From: Onchidella celtica
Taxonomy: Eukaryota; Mollusca; Gastropoda; Systellommatophora; Onchidiidae
DNA: 64,000 nucleotides
NCBI GenBank assembly: GCA_963931925.1
Contig: OZ007569.1
Span: forward strand, 25,168,662 to 25,232,661
Reading direction: 5' to 3'
Position numbers and translations under genes: made by a program. The notes below the pieces were generated by a model. The model did no database searches. It worked only from the letters and a program-made list of their open reading frames with translations, and was not told the DNA's origin. This document shows positions 1 to 11,850 of this stretch, one piece after another; the first letter of the stretch is position 1, and every line of letters begins with the position of its first letter.

Positions 1-210
1 TTCCTTCTTTTACTATCTGTCCACAACTTGCGCGCGTATAAACACGGTGAGCACCACTCACAGAGCTCTGATTCGTTCAAATATGAGGGGGTATGGTGCG
101 AATTGTTGCAGTGCTGACATGGATGATACGCGGGAAAGACGACGGACGGAATTTTGGCGAATTGAACCTTCTCGGTATCCTGTGTCTCCCAGTCAAGGCT
201 ATTTTGTGTC
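1..210 (-). repeat. TIR element family G, copy cut by window edge
   Basis: This is the reverse complement of most of the complete element at 51,132-51,373. Shared blocks include the ACAGAGCTCTG core near position 59 and the terminal stretch TCGGTATCCTGTGTCTC near 172. The other end lies outside the window. It is non-coding; the short open frame across it is not a gene. Confidence 0.7.
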
Positions 211-1961
211 GGGTTGGAGTCAGACCTGAATTTCCTCACTGCCTTTGAATCAACTATCAAGATAAGGCTTACTTCAGTCTCATTAGTGCGCCCGGTCCCG
301 TTTAACTTCATAGTCCATAAAACTGAGGCAAGACAGATTTGACTCGGTGAGACTGAGACACGGCTCTAACTTCAAACGTCACCCTGGAGGTCTGATGTAT
401 ACTCAAACTTTAGTACAGGCTTTCATACTTTTGCCCCTTCGCACTTTGACACCTGCAAACTTGACACCGTCAGTGACTGAGATCCCATAACGTTTCGATG
501 GACAGTTTAAAGGATCAGAAGAACCGCAGTGCTATGGAAGTACTTTTTGCATTAGAAAGTTATTAGGGCTGCGTAGACTAATTCATCATCATCCTCAGTT
601 CCCGTTTCTGGAACAGACATTGGCGATCATGGCTCTCCACTCGGATCTGTCATCAGCCAACCTCAAGAAGGAGTTGTTGTTGTGACGTTTGTTTGTTGTC
701 CATGAATTAAGACATTCAGTGAAAGTTTTTTCCCTGTCTACCCTTGCTTTTCCTGCCCTCGATCTTCCCTGTAACTGCTAGATGTTAGAGGCTCCTGGGG
801 CGGCAGATGTGTCCTAGAAATTTCAGTTGCCTCTGTCTTATTGTTTTGATGAATAATCTTTCCAGATTAGAGTCTCTCGAAACTGACTCATTTGATTTTT
901 TCTCTATCCATGACATTCTCAATATTCTTCTAATAGTCTAAGTACAGGGGCAAATGGAGAAAATACTGAGATGGGTTCATAGTTCAGTAACGGCTTACAA
1001 TGTATTCTAAAATACTACTCGCCACTAACAACAGCCCATGCATTGAATAGTTTAAAGAATGAAAACAGCACGGATCACTTCAAGGTTCTGACAGGCCAAA
1101 CACAAAACCACAAGCAAGATGTGCTGAGCCCTGCGGAAGTAATTCGCCATGGTCTCCATGTAACATTTCGCCCCCTTAGAATGACGAGGTCCCAACTCCC
1201 TGCCGTCAACTTTTGAGGAATCGAGGATGGAAGCCTCTTGTGTTCATAGCAAAGATGTTTTTTTCGTTTTAGTAATACTTACAAATTACGCACAGAGTCT
1301 ACTTGATACTTTGACACACAGTGGAGAAGGCCCACAGAGAAGTAGTGTTTATCTCAGTTCAGCCAAAAAATGGAGATAGAATCTTGTCATTCTAAGAGGA
1401 CGATTTCACATTTCACTTTTCTCCCATCCGTTTACGCCCGAAGGGCTCCACAAGGTAGTCTTACTGCATCCTATCAGGCTATAGGTATCAAACCCATTCT
1501 CCGATACCCTCGATACCTTATAAAGACATAATAATAGTATCGCGAAATCTAGTGACCAAAGTATTAATTCATTTCCATCTCCCACCTATCTGTGTTACTT
1601 CAGCTGGTGCGAATTCAAAGTAATTATTGCCGGAATAAATTCTAGTGAATTTCCTTCATTAGTAAAGTGGATGTTCTTGTATTTCATTACCATAAATCAC
1701 AGACTTTATAGTTCTGGATGATAGGGGCACGTGTCATTAATGAATGTTTTGCGAGGACTTTAAATATGAAACTGACACTCACTGCAACATGTCACATGGA
1801 GAATAAAAATCTGAATACATAATTATGCAAAAAAACTGTTTTCATTGTATCCACATACAGAAATTTGGTTATAATTCCAAGTGGCAAAGATGGTGATGCG
1901 GGATTCTATGTACTGGATATGTGGGGGATTTCACTGAACGACGCCAAGGCTGGACACACCG
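211..1961. other. No gene recognised
   Basis: AT-rich unique-looking DNA. No open frame of useful length, no tRNA-like box pair and no terminal inverted repeats were seen. Confidence 0.5.
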
Positions 1962-2240
1962 GGGACACGTAGTTGGTCTAAAAGGCAAGGTGCACGCCTC
2001 TCATGTCCAACATACCGGGTTCGATTCCCGATCGGTGCAGGCATGCTGGATACTTGAGGGAATTTCCTGGCCCTGATCCTATGGTAGATAGGAACCAGCA
2101 AGTAGTTTTCTCTCATAAGGATGAAAAACTCGAATGGCCCATATACACGTTGCGCAAGTTAAAGATACCTTGGCAGTTCGTAGTCGAAGAAGAGCAGGCC
2201 TAAAAGGCTGCTGCCTGAGTAAATTAAAAAAAAAAAGTCC
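1962..2240 (+). repeat. tRNA-headed SINE family S, copy 1
   Basis: It starts with a tRNA-like head: an A-box-like TGGTCTAAAAGGCAAGG and a B box GGTTCGATTCC. The family body follows, with the block AAAGATACCTTGGCAGTT and then AGAGCAGGCC. The copy stops at an A-rich stretch and lacks the last third of the family consensus, so it is 3' truncated. Open frames within it are not genes. Confidence 0.85.
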
Positions 2241-2837
2241 AACTGAATTCATCAAAAAATCTTTCTATAGTCTTCTGGTACCAGAGTTTTCTATAATAAC
2301 AATAGTCAATAATATTATACTAAAGCACCATGTCCTTGTTTTGACATTAACAAATACATTCTCTGAAGTGGCACTGATCTTCATATTGCGGAATATCTAT
2401 ACAATAGTGACATCATTAGTATGACACTGTTACGATTTTGTAATGAAGTAGTCCAGCTGGCCCCGGCCCTTAACATAACGACACTCCTCATGTACGTGAT
2501 GTTATCGCCTACTAAAACAGTGTACTAACTACACCCTAACTCAACCTTTTCATGTCAATCCAAGCTCTCCGCAGAGAGGATTTTGGCTACTGGCTAAGCC
2601 TTACTAGACGGGGGAGTAGGGGGGGGGGGTTGACTTGAGTTGCAAATCTCATAAATTCGGCACTTGGACCTTGTATTCGTCTGGAAACAGGATTAAAGTA
2701 TACATTTCTGCAAATCTGATGTCGCTGGCTCAAGCATTATATATAGCTTTGAAAAGTTAGACCATTTAATCGTCCGAAGACAATTATAGTATGGTTAAAC
2801 AAAATTGTGGGACAAACAAAGGAATGAACAAACGAAT
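2241..2837. other. No gene recognised
   Basis: AT-rich DNA with a run of G near 2,620. Nothing coding was seen. Confidence 0.5.
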
Positions 2838-3026
2838 GAGTTTGAGTTTGGGTTTCACAGCGCGGCGGCACGATAACGGCGGTCACTTTGCGCCTTTCAC
2901 CTTTTTTCGTTAACTTTCTTTAGGCTAGCTTTAAGCCCTCAGATTCTATAGATAAGATCAAGTGAAAGTAGAGTTAAAAATCTAACGGGAAAAGGCCCAT
3001 ACTAGAAAGTATGTCTGTAGTATGAA
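2838..3026 (-). repeat. Retroposon family A, copy 1
   Basis: This is a non-coding dispersed unit of about 190 bp. On the plus strand it begins GAGTTTGAGTTTGGGTTT, passes GGCACGATAACGG and ends near AAAGTATGTCT. Read on the minus strand it ends in a short (CAAACT)n tail, like the 3' end of a LINE or SINE, and copies differ in how far they reach at the opposite end. I therefore give the minus strand as sense; this is an inference from the tail. Confidence 0.75.
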
Positions 3027-3229
3027 TTGAACGAACGAACGAACGAACAAATGCAATTACCATCACCCCTCCATTCACCCCTGTCCCAAACAACTAAGAG
3101 TCAACGGTACTCTGTGCATCCCGCATCGAGTGACCTAGTTACAAATGAGTCAAACAGAGGCGTCATTTGACATGGCCATACGGTAACAGCTTGTCCACAT
3201 CATAATTATATTCAAACTATGGACTTGCA
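3027..3229. other. No gene recognised
   Basis: Short spacer with a small GAAC tandem near 3,030; otherwise nothing. Confidence 0.5.
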
Positions 3230-3440
3230 GCACGTACGATATAGTTACCGTACTACTATTACTGAAGGGAGGAAGCAAGAAATACAATACTTCCACTTGT
3301 CTCGCGCGAAGTCTTCCGCGGAGTTGTATATATCTTATATAGAAACCCTCAGGTGTTCGAAAGTATGGTATATTCATATCATGATTTACGAATGTTCGTT
3401 CGAAAAACAGAATTTGCTGGTCACTCCAACAATACCAAAA
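3230..3440 (-). repeat. Repeat J with coding-like relic, copy 1
   Basis: The minus strand matches 29,240-29,460 on the plus strand. Both copies keep an open frame whose end reads R(A/S)R(Q/K)(V/A)EVLY(F/Y)L(L/I)PPF. Over the last 15 codons there is no gap, and the changes are synonymous or mostly conservative. The family is not recognised. It could be a fragment of a mobile-element protein; two copies are too few to prove coding origin. Confidence 0.4.
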
Positions 3441-3639
3441 ACTATTCAGAATTGGAATCCGATGTCTGAAAATAGTTGGAAAAACAAAACAAAACAAAAC
3501 GAGAGGTGTTTGCTCGTGCTATGATCTTCACTGTAACGCCCAGTATTCCAGTGCCGGTCCAGTACCGCAGGGCTTCGCAAACACATTTCACTTTCTGCGG
3601 CAGAGGCTATTTGTTTGTTTTACTTATATTTAAGTCACC

Positions 3640-3800
3640 CAAAACTGTAATGCCCACACTCTGACACTTGTTCAAAACGCGTTGTGGTATTTATCAAGTT
3701 GTTTCACACTTGCGATTTATTCTAATTTCTTATCATCATACCAAAGCTGCAAACGTTTAACGTGGAATTTCTCAGTTGTGCAAAACGTGGAGTAAAAACA
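3640..3800. repeat. Dispersed repeat I, copy 1
   Basis: This shares a diverged but ordered match with 60,905-61,060, including the blocks TGACACTTGTT, GCGTTGTGG and TCAGTTGTGCAAA/CCAGTTGTGCAAA. It is non-coding and its boundaries are uncertain. Confidence 0.5.
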
Positions 3801-4329
3801 AGAACTGAAGTCGAGAGAACGTGAGATGGACGGCCATTTTAAAGTATCCAAGATACTGAAATATTCGGCCACATCTCCCACCCGTCCACCCCTTCTCTTT
3901 CAAGTTTTTTTCTTCTTTTTTTTAACCGCATCACCAGTCGACCACACCCGGCACCCTCACACACACTCTCTTTATGTAAAAACCACTCATTCTGACTACA
4001 GAAGTTGGTCACAGTACCCAACATCATCTCTCACTGAATTTATCATCACTGATAAGGAAGAAGGTCAAAACAATAAACGCACTGATAACACTGGCCAGCT
4101 GTTCTCTCTTCCCCACCCCCCGCCCCCATCCTCATGTTATCTCCCCCCCCCCACCACCCCCCCCCCAAAAAGAAAGAAATTACTCTCACTCCCCTAATAA
4201 TTTCTTTTCTCTTTTTAATTGTTTAATTGACTCAGTAATGTGCAGAACAATACAACTATCATGACCACAACGGAAAACACAACTTTGCAGTTCCAAAGGA
4301 CATTATTATATATATTCACAAATGGCAGG
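3801..4329. other. No gene recognised
   Basis: Contains C-rich tracts at 4,110-4,170. The open frame of about 120 codons across it is a low-complexity His/Pro artefact. Confidence 0.5.
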
Positions 4330-4612
4330 GTTAGAATTGGGAGGGTTGTAAGTGTCATTGGTACTTAGATCCCTTGTAATTCTAAACCCTCTCAGTTTAT
4401 TTAAAAGGGTTAGAATTACAAAGGATCTAAGTGCAAATGGTACTTCGACCCTTCTAATTAGAATTAGAACGGGTGCAAGTGTCATTGGTACTTAGATCCC
4501 TTGTAGTTCTGACCCCCCCCCTCCCCCATCAGTTAATTTACAAGGGTTAGAATTACAAAGGACCTAAGTGCAAATGGTACTTGGACGCCTTCTAATTCTA
4601 ACCCTTTCAAAT
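4330..4612. repeat. Four alternating inverted units of about 58 bp
   Basis: The block GGGTTAGAATTACAAAGGA occurs at about 4,409 and 4,544. Its reverse complement, around TTAGATCCCTTGTA, occurs at about 4,370 and 4,493. The order is inverted, direct, inverted, direct. The region could fold as two hairpins with arms of about 55-60 bp. A poly-C tract interrupts it near 4,515. Origin unknown; a foldback MITE duplicated in tandem is one reading. Confidence 0.7.
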
Positions 4613-4751
4613 TTTACACTATATGCTCGTATTTCGTTTTCATAGAGTGGATGAGACCTGCCCAGGATGAACTTCATTTTGCCCTCTCTCTCTCTGAGGG
4701 TGGTTGGTGGCCGCCTTTGGTAGGGTCTCCTTCTGTCCTATCGCTCTGTCA

Positions 4752-5210
4752 TATTTGTATTTGTATTTTTTTTTTGTATTTGTATAACTCTTTAATCCCA
4801 TTTGGGAAATTTGCCTTTGTGCCATTGCAGCCCAGTTACAACTGGAGCAGGCACGTCGTCGCCACAGTGCAGCGCCGGTCGGCGGTTCTTTTTTATGAGG
4901 GGGGGGGAGGGAATGTTAGGGATGAATTTTATTTAATTTTGCCCGGGCAGAGGCCTGTTCGGCCTGCTCTTTACGATTTCCAACTGCCAAGGTATCTTTA
5001 ACGTGCGCAACGTGCACACGGGCCCTCCGAATTTTTACGTCCTTATCCGAGAAGACTAGGTACTCGATCCTGCCCCCCAATAGGATCAGGGACACGAAAA
5101 TCTGAGAAAAATTCCAAACTTCCAACATGCCTGCACCGGCCGGGTTTTGAACCCGTTACCCGGGACCCTTGGCATGAGAGGCGAGCACCTTGCCTCTAGA
5201 CCACCTTGTT
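4752..5210 (-). repeat. tRNA-headed SINE family S, copy 2 (full length)
   Basis: The reverse complement runs from a tRNA-like head (TGGTCTAGAGGCAAGGTG, then GGGTTCAAAACCC in place of a perfect B box) through the family body to the tail, which ends in ATACAAATAC repeats. It is among the longest copies in the window. Open frames inside are artefacts. Confidence 0.85.
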
Positions 5211-5612
5211 GTTTTTTCCTAGAATAATATGACTGTTATCGTGTGACGTGTTTTCTCCAAACTCAAAGTCAAATTCAAGCAAAAAAAAAAACATGCAAGC
5301 TTTTCGGCTTCCACAGTTTTGTCATGGCGAACAGGCTTGTCCTATTTCATGACATGAAAACTAAACGGTATCACAAAGTATGGTATGATTCACAGTGATA
5401 ATAACGATAATTTGGTAATCCGAGCTGATAGTGATAGTGTATTTAAACACTACAGCTCTGATGTTAGGGTATCTCATGAGAGGTTCTAGGTACTAATTAC
5501 TCCCATAAAACACGGTAATTGTCTTTTCTAAATGAGTACGGTAACCTGATAGCTCTTTTGTTGTAGTTCTCAAAGGATCATTTCCGTCCTGTTTGGTGGT
5601 ATACACTAGTAA
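5211..5612. other. No gene recognised
   Basis: AT-rich DNA; nothing coding or repetitive recognised. Confidence 0.5.
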
Positions 5613-5850
5613 TTCTCTCTCTCTCTCTCTCTCCCCTTTCTTTCTCTCTTCCGCCCCTGTCTTTCTCCCCCCCCCTCTTTCTCTCTCTCTCTCCCTCTCT
5701 TCTTCTCTCTCTCCCCCTCTCTCTATCTCTCTTTGTCTCTCTTCCTCTTTCTTCCCCCCTCTCTCTCTATGTCTCTCTCATTGTCTCTTTTTCTCTCCCT
5801 TCTGCTCTCCCCCCTCTCTCTTTCTGTCTCTCTCTCACACACACACACAA
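5613..5850. repeat. (CT)n-rich low-complexity tract
   Basis: Imperfect TCTC repeat ending in a short (CA)n run. The Ser/Leu-rich open frames across it are artefacts. Confidence 0.9.
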
Positions 5851-6545
5851 ATCTAATAAAACGACAACTCCAAACTGGTGTCAAACACAGACGTTTCATT
5901 TCCGCATTGATTCATTTCACATTCCCAACAGTTGACTTTCAGACTGAGAACGATTCTTTGAAAGTTTGTCACAACCCCCCCCCCCCCCCTCCCTGTTATG
6001 CCTGAAACTTCATATAAGTAAATATTGATTTTTAATTAGTGTACTTCTCCATAATCAATAGCAAAAATTGAATTCGTTCAAGGACTCATTATAACAGTGC
6101 ATCTGACAAGAAAGAGCTGTCATCTTCAGCTTTACAAATACACTAGTGCTGTTTCAAGATAAAGCCCCAGCCGTATGACATTTCGTGCACTTGAACACTC
6201 AATGTTCAGCCATGCGCACAAAGTGACGACAACTCAATATCAAACAGCAGCGGACTGTGTTTTCCACATCCCTGACAACAATGGTACCGACCACATCCTC
6301 CTCCTGCGCACCAGCAACATTTTTACCGCATCAGCAACCACAGCTGCTGCCCACCATTACTAATGGCAGTTAAGAGTTGTTGTACCGGGTCGATGTTGAT
6401 GATGATGATGCTGCCCATCTTGCGGTCGCAGATGTTCCCCCTCCAAAAGAGACGACTTTTGCCCCCCAACGGCAAAAAACCGGAACGATGGCCCAATCTA
6501 GATCAAATTCACTGTTTAGCATCACTTGCCAGAGCGAAAGTTTTG
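5851..6545. other. No gene recognised
   Basis: Contains a poly-C run near 5,974 and a short GAT repeat near 6,394. Overlapping short open frames at 6,363-6,591 show no recognisable domain. Confidence 0.5.
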
Positions 6546-6935
6546 ATTCTGAGTTAAAAGGAGTGTCGGCACGATAACCGCCACTTTTCACCTTTCACGT
6601 TTCCCCCCCCCCCCCCTTTATTTTGCTTTAGGCTAGTTTTCACAATATTCCTCAAATCCTAGTATAAATAAGACGAAATATCATAAAAACCACAGAAAAT
6701 CTGTGAGGTCGCAGCAGGACTATAAGCAATGTCAAAACTGGGCAAAAAGAAACATTTTCTGTCTTCTCTTTTAGTTTGCATTGTATCGTTTGGCTATTAT
6801 TTCTTACGCAGGGTCTTGCTACATACAAGTTTGTCTTTTTGTCCAATGCAGCTACATTGCCTATAAATGAGAGTAAATAAAAGTGAAGTTGAAAAATCTA
6901 ACAGGAAAAAGGTCCATACTGTAACGTATAAAGTC
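6546..6935 (-). repeat. Retroposon family A, copy 2, split by repeat C
   Basis: The family A match runs from about 6,546 to 6,664 and resumes at about 6,866 with AGTAAATAAAAGTGAAGTTG. The intervening 6,665-6,850 is repeat C, so C inserted into A. A poly-C run near 6,605 lies inside family A. Confidence 0.65.
6665..6850 (-). repeat. Repeat C, copy 1
   Basis: Shares AAACCACAGAAAATCTGTG and GTCGCAGCAGGACTATAAGC with copies near 51.8, 53.5 and 59.6 kb. Strand is given relative to the 59.6-kb copy. Non-coding. Confidence 0.65.
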
Positions 6936-7096
6936 AAGTTTGTACACAGAAATGACATCATTCTTACACACGTACATCCGCAGGTTAAGACATTGAACCG
7001 AGGCGCTCTTACCAACCTGAAGGAAATGCTATACAAATCTGTGTCAGATTTACGTCGGCATTCTGGCTGGGGAATAGTTTTTGGTGTTTGCTGTAT

Positions 7097-7203
7097 TGAA
7101 TTTGACCTTTGGGTTCAATGGCGCGTCGCCACCACAACGGCCACTCTGCGCCCTTCCATGTTTTTTGTTTGTTTTTGTTTTGTTTTGTTATCTTACTTTG
7201 AGC
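7097..7203 (-). repeat. Retroposon family A, fragment
   Basis: Short diverged match: CCTTTGGGTTCAATGGCGCG, then GGCCACTCTGCGCCCTTCC. The tail side is poor. Confidence 0.5.
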
Positions 7204-8927
7204 TTCAGTGTTTGCTGTACATTTTTGTTCCGGGCACATACTGTCTTTCTTCGCAACAAGGCTCCAGCCGTGTTTGAAGTTCCAGTGTTTTGATAAGCAA
7301 ACAATAATTGATACAATGAGGAGGATATTAGGAAGTGCCCGGCCTCCCGTATGTGTGTGCTGTTCAATTAAGTGCGTAGCTAGAGGGGAGGGAGAGGCCA
7401 AGAGAGAGAGAGAGTAAAACTAAATGGAAAGTTAAGTGTTTCATTGTTGTGAGCACTCACTGACAAGGCGACATGGTGGTTTCTATAGGGGTACTTTCTC
7501 CTCTCGTGCACTGTTTGGCCCCTCACTCTCCACCCGCCCAGGCACCCCCCCCCCCTCCTTTCCTGACATTAAAAGAAAAAATGCATGTATTATGTAAAAG
7601 AAACTTACTGTTGCCAATGAGCAATGCGAGAAATAGTAGGTTTTCAGGTCAACTGTAGCACAGAATGGCCCTCAACCCCCCCCCCCTCCTACACACACAC
7701 AAACGCACATGCAACTGTTAAACAAAGACGCTCATAAACACATGTCACAGATATTGTTCTGTCCTGACCTGTTGTTACAGCCATGCACTTCATGCCAATG
7801 CTAAGCGACATTGCCTTGAAATTCTACTTTTTCTCAATGCTGTGTATACCACCACCGGGCTGCATCATGTTCTTACAACCAACCTTTTTTTTCTTCTTTA
7901 AAACGAGGGTGGGGGGGGGGATGACGGGAGCATGTGCGTCCCCTTTTACTACAATAGACTATTTCTCCCTCCTCCCGTTCCGCCCCCACTCCCTGGACGG
8001 GCAGTTTATTGAGGGAGCGCCCTAAGAAAATGTCGCGAAATTAGTCCTGAAGGGCTTAGATCATAAAGGGGCTTCGAACTTAGATCACTCTCATCCGGGG
8101 CAACCGCTCTAGTTGGACCTATTGCCTCGGATAATAAGAGTAAGACAATCTGTCGGCGTGTCTATCTGCTGTTCAGTGGAAAGCCTATATTATGTTTGCA
8201 CTGGTCACATTAACCCTCTCTCAGACAGACTTCCAGAGTTCTTGAAAAACAAACAAGATGCCCGTTGTTGTCTGAGATGGCGCATTTCTGGACCATGACT
8301 CTCTGACATGAACATCTGAAAGTAAGAAAAGACACATTGTCCTTCGTGATTTTATCAGCTTCAAGCATTCCAAACACGCAAAATGTCCCTTCATCTGTCA
8401 TTATGAAAAACATGAAGAAAGAGTTGGAAAATTGTCCGACGTGATTTTTATTCATTCTTAACATCCCAGAAATGCAAATTATGCTCCCCTTAATCCAATT
8501 GTCTCCCCCTTTCCTCATGTACAAGCTGCCAGATAATCTCCCTTCTTTATTTGCCTCGCTATGTCACCGTGTACCTGTCTGTATAGTGTGCCCTCCCCTC
8601 TCCTGCATCACAACAAATAATGCGATAGCAAACAGAGATCTTTTTGTTCTTCAACAACAAGGAATCTTTGATATTAAATTAGACGTGGAAATTAACCCTG
8701 CAATAAATTATTATGTGCACAGCTATAGAGATTTGTCTCAACCATTACAAAATGCAATGTAAGATCTGTGCAAAAATAACGTCAGAATTTTCCAGATTTT
8801 GCATAAATATATCAATACAACTGGCCCTGGAGACCTTTATTCACATCTTTCAAGTATGCTGGGGCGGGGAAGGGTGGTTGGTGGGCACTTCTTGTAGGGT
8901 CTCCTTCTGCCCTTTCATTCTGCTTTA
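7204..8927. other. No gene recognised
   Basis: Several C-rich tracts (7,546; 7,674) and a G tract (7,912). A piece at about 8,867-8,920 resembles 4,690-4,735 (GGTGGTTGGTGG, then GTAGGGTCTCCTTCTG). No credible exon was seen. Confidence 0.5.
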
Positions 8928-9190
8928 TCGTGACTGCTCTACCCTAATGGCATAAGTCATTTTTGACACTTCTGAGATAGTCAGAAAAAAAAACGGTTTC
9001 TTTACCTGTCATTAACATTTGGTGACGTATGCCATTATGATTCTATTGGTTTATTACATTTTTCCTATTGGCGCATTTCCTTTTCTATTAATAATATTAT
9101 CTGACAGCCCTCATGCTCAGGAATGCAATGAACCTTCAGTTGCCTTTTGGCGTAAGTCTGACATTTGCCATTAATGTAGAGCAGTGACGA
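8928..9190. mobile_element. 263-bp MITE with TA target duplication
   Basis: The ends TCGTGACTGCTCTAC and its near-complement GTAGAGCAGTGACGA form inverted repeats of about 31 bp with a few mismatches. TA flanks both sides (8,926-8,927 and 9,191-9,192). TA duplication suggests a Tc1/mariner-type non-autonomous element. There is no coding content. A diverged relative lies at 30,150-30,395. Confidence 0.75.
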
Positions 9191-9526
9191 TATTCTGTCC
9201 ATCGTCTTGCTTTTCCCTCTAGAGGACAACAGGGCCATAGTAGTGCCGATGTGATTTCTCTAAACTCAAACTCAAAGATAAGGTGGGGGGGGGGATATGA
9301 TGTCAGGAACGTGTGCATCGATGAGGTGATATATGTCTTTCCGTTTTTCCTTCGTTTCTTCTTTTCCCCTCTGTCCGACTGCCTATTTCTCTCTATGCCT
9401 GGCATATTATTCCTCAATCTTAAACTCTCAGTTTCGGGAGAAAATCAAAACAAGTGTAGCATAATGTGTACAAAAGAAGAATCTGCTAAAACAACAACAA
9501 AAAAAGTGTTTTACTTTCGTCTTCTT
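9191..9526. other. No gene recognised
   Basis: Contains a G run near 9,283; nothing else seen. Confidence 0.5.
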
Positions 9527-10030
9527 GAGTAAGCATTTTACTTACAAACCTACCAATCTATCAATTTGTCTAAGCATTTTACTTACAAACCTACCAATCT
9601 ATCAATTTGAATAAGCATTTTACTTACAAACCTACCAATCTATCAGTTTGAGTAAGCATTTTACTTACAAACCTACCAATCTACCAATTTGAGTAAGCAT
9701 TTTACTTACAAACCTACCAATCTATCAGTTTGAATAAGCATTTTACTTACAAACCTACCAATCTATCAGTTTGAGTAAGCATTCTACTTACAAACCTACC
9801 AATCTATCAGTTTGAATAAGCATTTTACTTACAAACCTACCAATCTATCAGTTTGAATAAACATTCTACTTACAAACCTACCAATCTATCAGTTTGAGTA
9901 AGCATTCTACTTACAAACCTACCAATCTATCAGTTTGAATAAGCATTTTACTTACAAACCTACCAATCTATCAGTTTGAATAAGCATTCTACTTACAAAT
10001 CCACCAATCTATCAGTTTGAGTAGGCATTG
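9527..10030. repeat. 41-bp minisatellite, about 12 copies
   Basis: The unit contains AGCATTTTACTTACAAACC and ACCAATCTATCAGTTTG. Copies differ by a few recurrent changes (CATTTT/CATTCT, GAGTAAG/GAATAAG). The last copy decays at AAATCCACCAATC. Non-coding. Confidence 0.95.
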
Positions 10031-11624
10031 AACGGCTTTTAACAACTTGGTCTACTTTTTATTTATGATAAAATGCAAAGAAACAACGACTGTCTAACAA
10101 ATAATAAATCAGTACCACAAAGTTCAGTGTGAAACACAAACCCACGCAAAATTTCGGATAAATCCAAAAGACAGTTTTCCAGAAAATCCATATTGATCTT
10201 GTTCATTGGGAAAAAAATCAACAAAAAAACCACCAGGCATTATAATATTCTAAGTTATCCATGTACAGTTTGTCTACTTCCATTTCTCCTTACAATTGTA
10301 TGTATCTATCCAGTCACCTATATTTTTTACGGCCGATAGTTCATTTCAACATAATCTCTTCTTGCATGCTGTAAAATTATAGAACTGTGAGCAATTATTA
10401 CGAGATGTAACCTAGTATATTATCTCAATATTTTAATACGAATACTCAATATAATTTCGTTTTGCGTTCGAAAGCGGGTTTTATAGAGCATCAGCTCCAT
10501 GGTGGCAAAATTTCGCCCTGCGCGGTGCAAACGTTTAAGCTTTAAAGCTGCGAAATGATGGCCTACACTGATGGTTTACTGAAAAATACCGGAAATGCCA
10601 AAAAAAACCACTTTTGTTTTTTTCAGGAGACGGAGAAAACAGTTTGCGTTGTCCGCCCACCGCCTTTATTCTTTATTCTTCCATTTTCTGATGAAGCAAA
10701 GAAATTATTTGTGGCACAAAATCGTAATCCAGATAGAAAGACTAAACACATTCAGCTTTATAAAATGATGTTAAAATGTGTATTTGAACTGGATAAGGTT
10801 TTTGCCAAGATACGGTCTTTTTGGCGCAAGACTGCAGTGCAACAGGGCATTATCTTTTAAAGGAAAAAAAAAATATTATGTGTGTTATTTTGAATTTGAA
10901 GTTTTGCATTGGTTGAAATTATAGAAATTTTGCGAAATGGAATTGAATTGGTCATGTTTTCCGTCACACCAGTGCTCAGGCCAGTAATCTGCGCATCTGA
11001 GATACAAAGAAAAATAAAGAGCAAAAAATTGAACACTCACAATAGGAACATTTAAAACGAACAAACAGAAAACAATTCAGCTTGCACTTGTTGAACACAT
11101 CAACGGTTCTTTTTTACTTCATCTTTCAACATTATACATTGTGCCACACTAAAAAGGCTGTCCGCCCACAAGCAAACAAACAACTTTAAAATAATGGGTA
11201 ACGAGCGTTCCTGAACTCTTTTATTTCACAATGTAAGATTTATGTCTGTGGGCAATGCTGGCCGAGGTCGTTGTACGCTGCAGACATTATATTCAGCACA
11301 CACACAAATCTAGATCTATCCTTAAAACTTGGAAGATGACAAACCCAGGCTATTGTTCTCCTTTGGCGTATTATCCAATGCAGTTTGCTTTTTAAAGTTG
11401 CAAGCTTTCCATTCAGTGTACTTGTTTTTCCTTAATACAAGGAAGCCGGTGCGTATTTTCAGGGATCATGGCTGAGCTCCATTTGGCCGGCCAGGCACAA
11501 AGAGCTTTGAAGCGATTTGTTTTCCCCGGAACTTTTTTTTTACCGGAGTATGCCATGGACAAAGAAAGAAATATAAGCAACAACTTAACTTCAAAGTGGA
11601 TTTCGTCACAGTTCCCTAAAAATG
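10031..11624. other. No gene recognised
   Basis: AT-rich DNA. A plus-strand open frame of about 100 codons at 10,555-10,860 has no recognisable domain, and no splice or homology support is visible. Confidence 0.5.
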
Positions 11625-11850
11625 ATTATAATCGGTTTCGGCTACTTTCCTGGAGAAGCAGAAAACTGTTTCATTTTAGCACAACTGGTCTAGCGACGAT
11701 GTATTTTTGAAAGTTCGCTATTCGATTATTTTTCGGCTTAGGCGTCTAGAACATAACCAAGGTCATCCTTTGAATGTAACTGAATATAAAGGTATATAGT
11801 TTTCTGGAATTTTCAGTCACTACAGTCTCAAGGAAGGTAGCGATTTGATA
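11625..11850. repeat. Dispersed repeat F, copy 1
   Basis: Matches 30,825-31,050 in direct orientation: TTTAGCACAA, then GTGACGATG/GCGACGATG, CTATTCGATTATT and CACTACAGTCTCAAG/ACCACAGTCTTAAG. Non-coding, type unknown. Confidence 0.6.
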
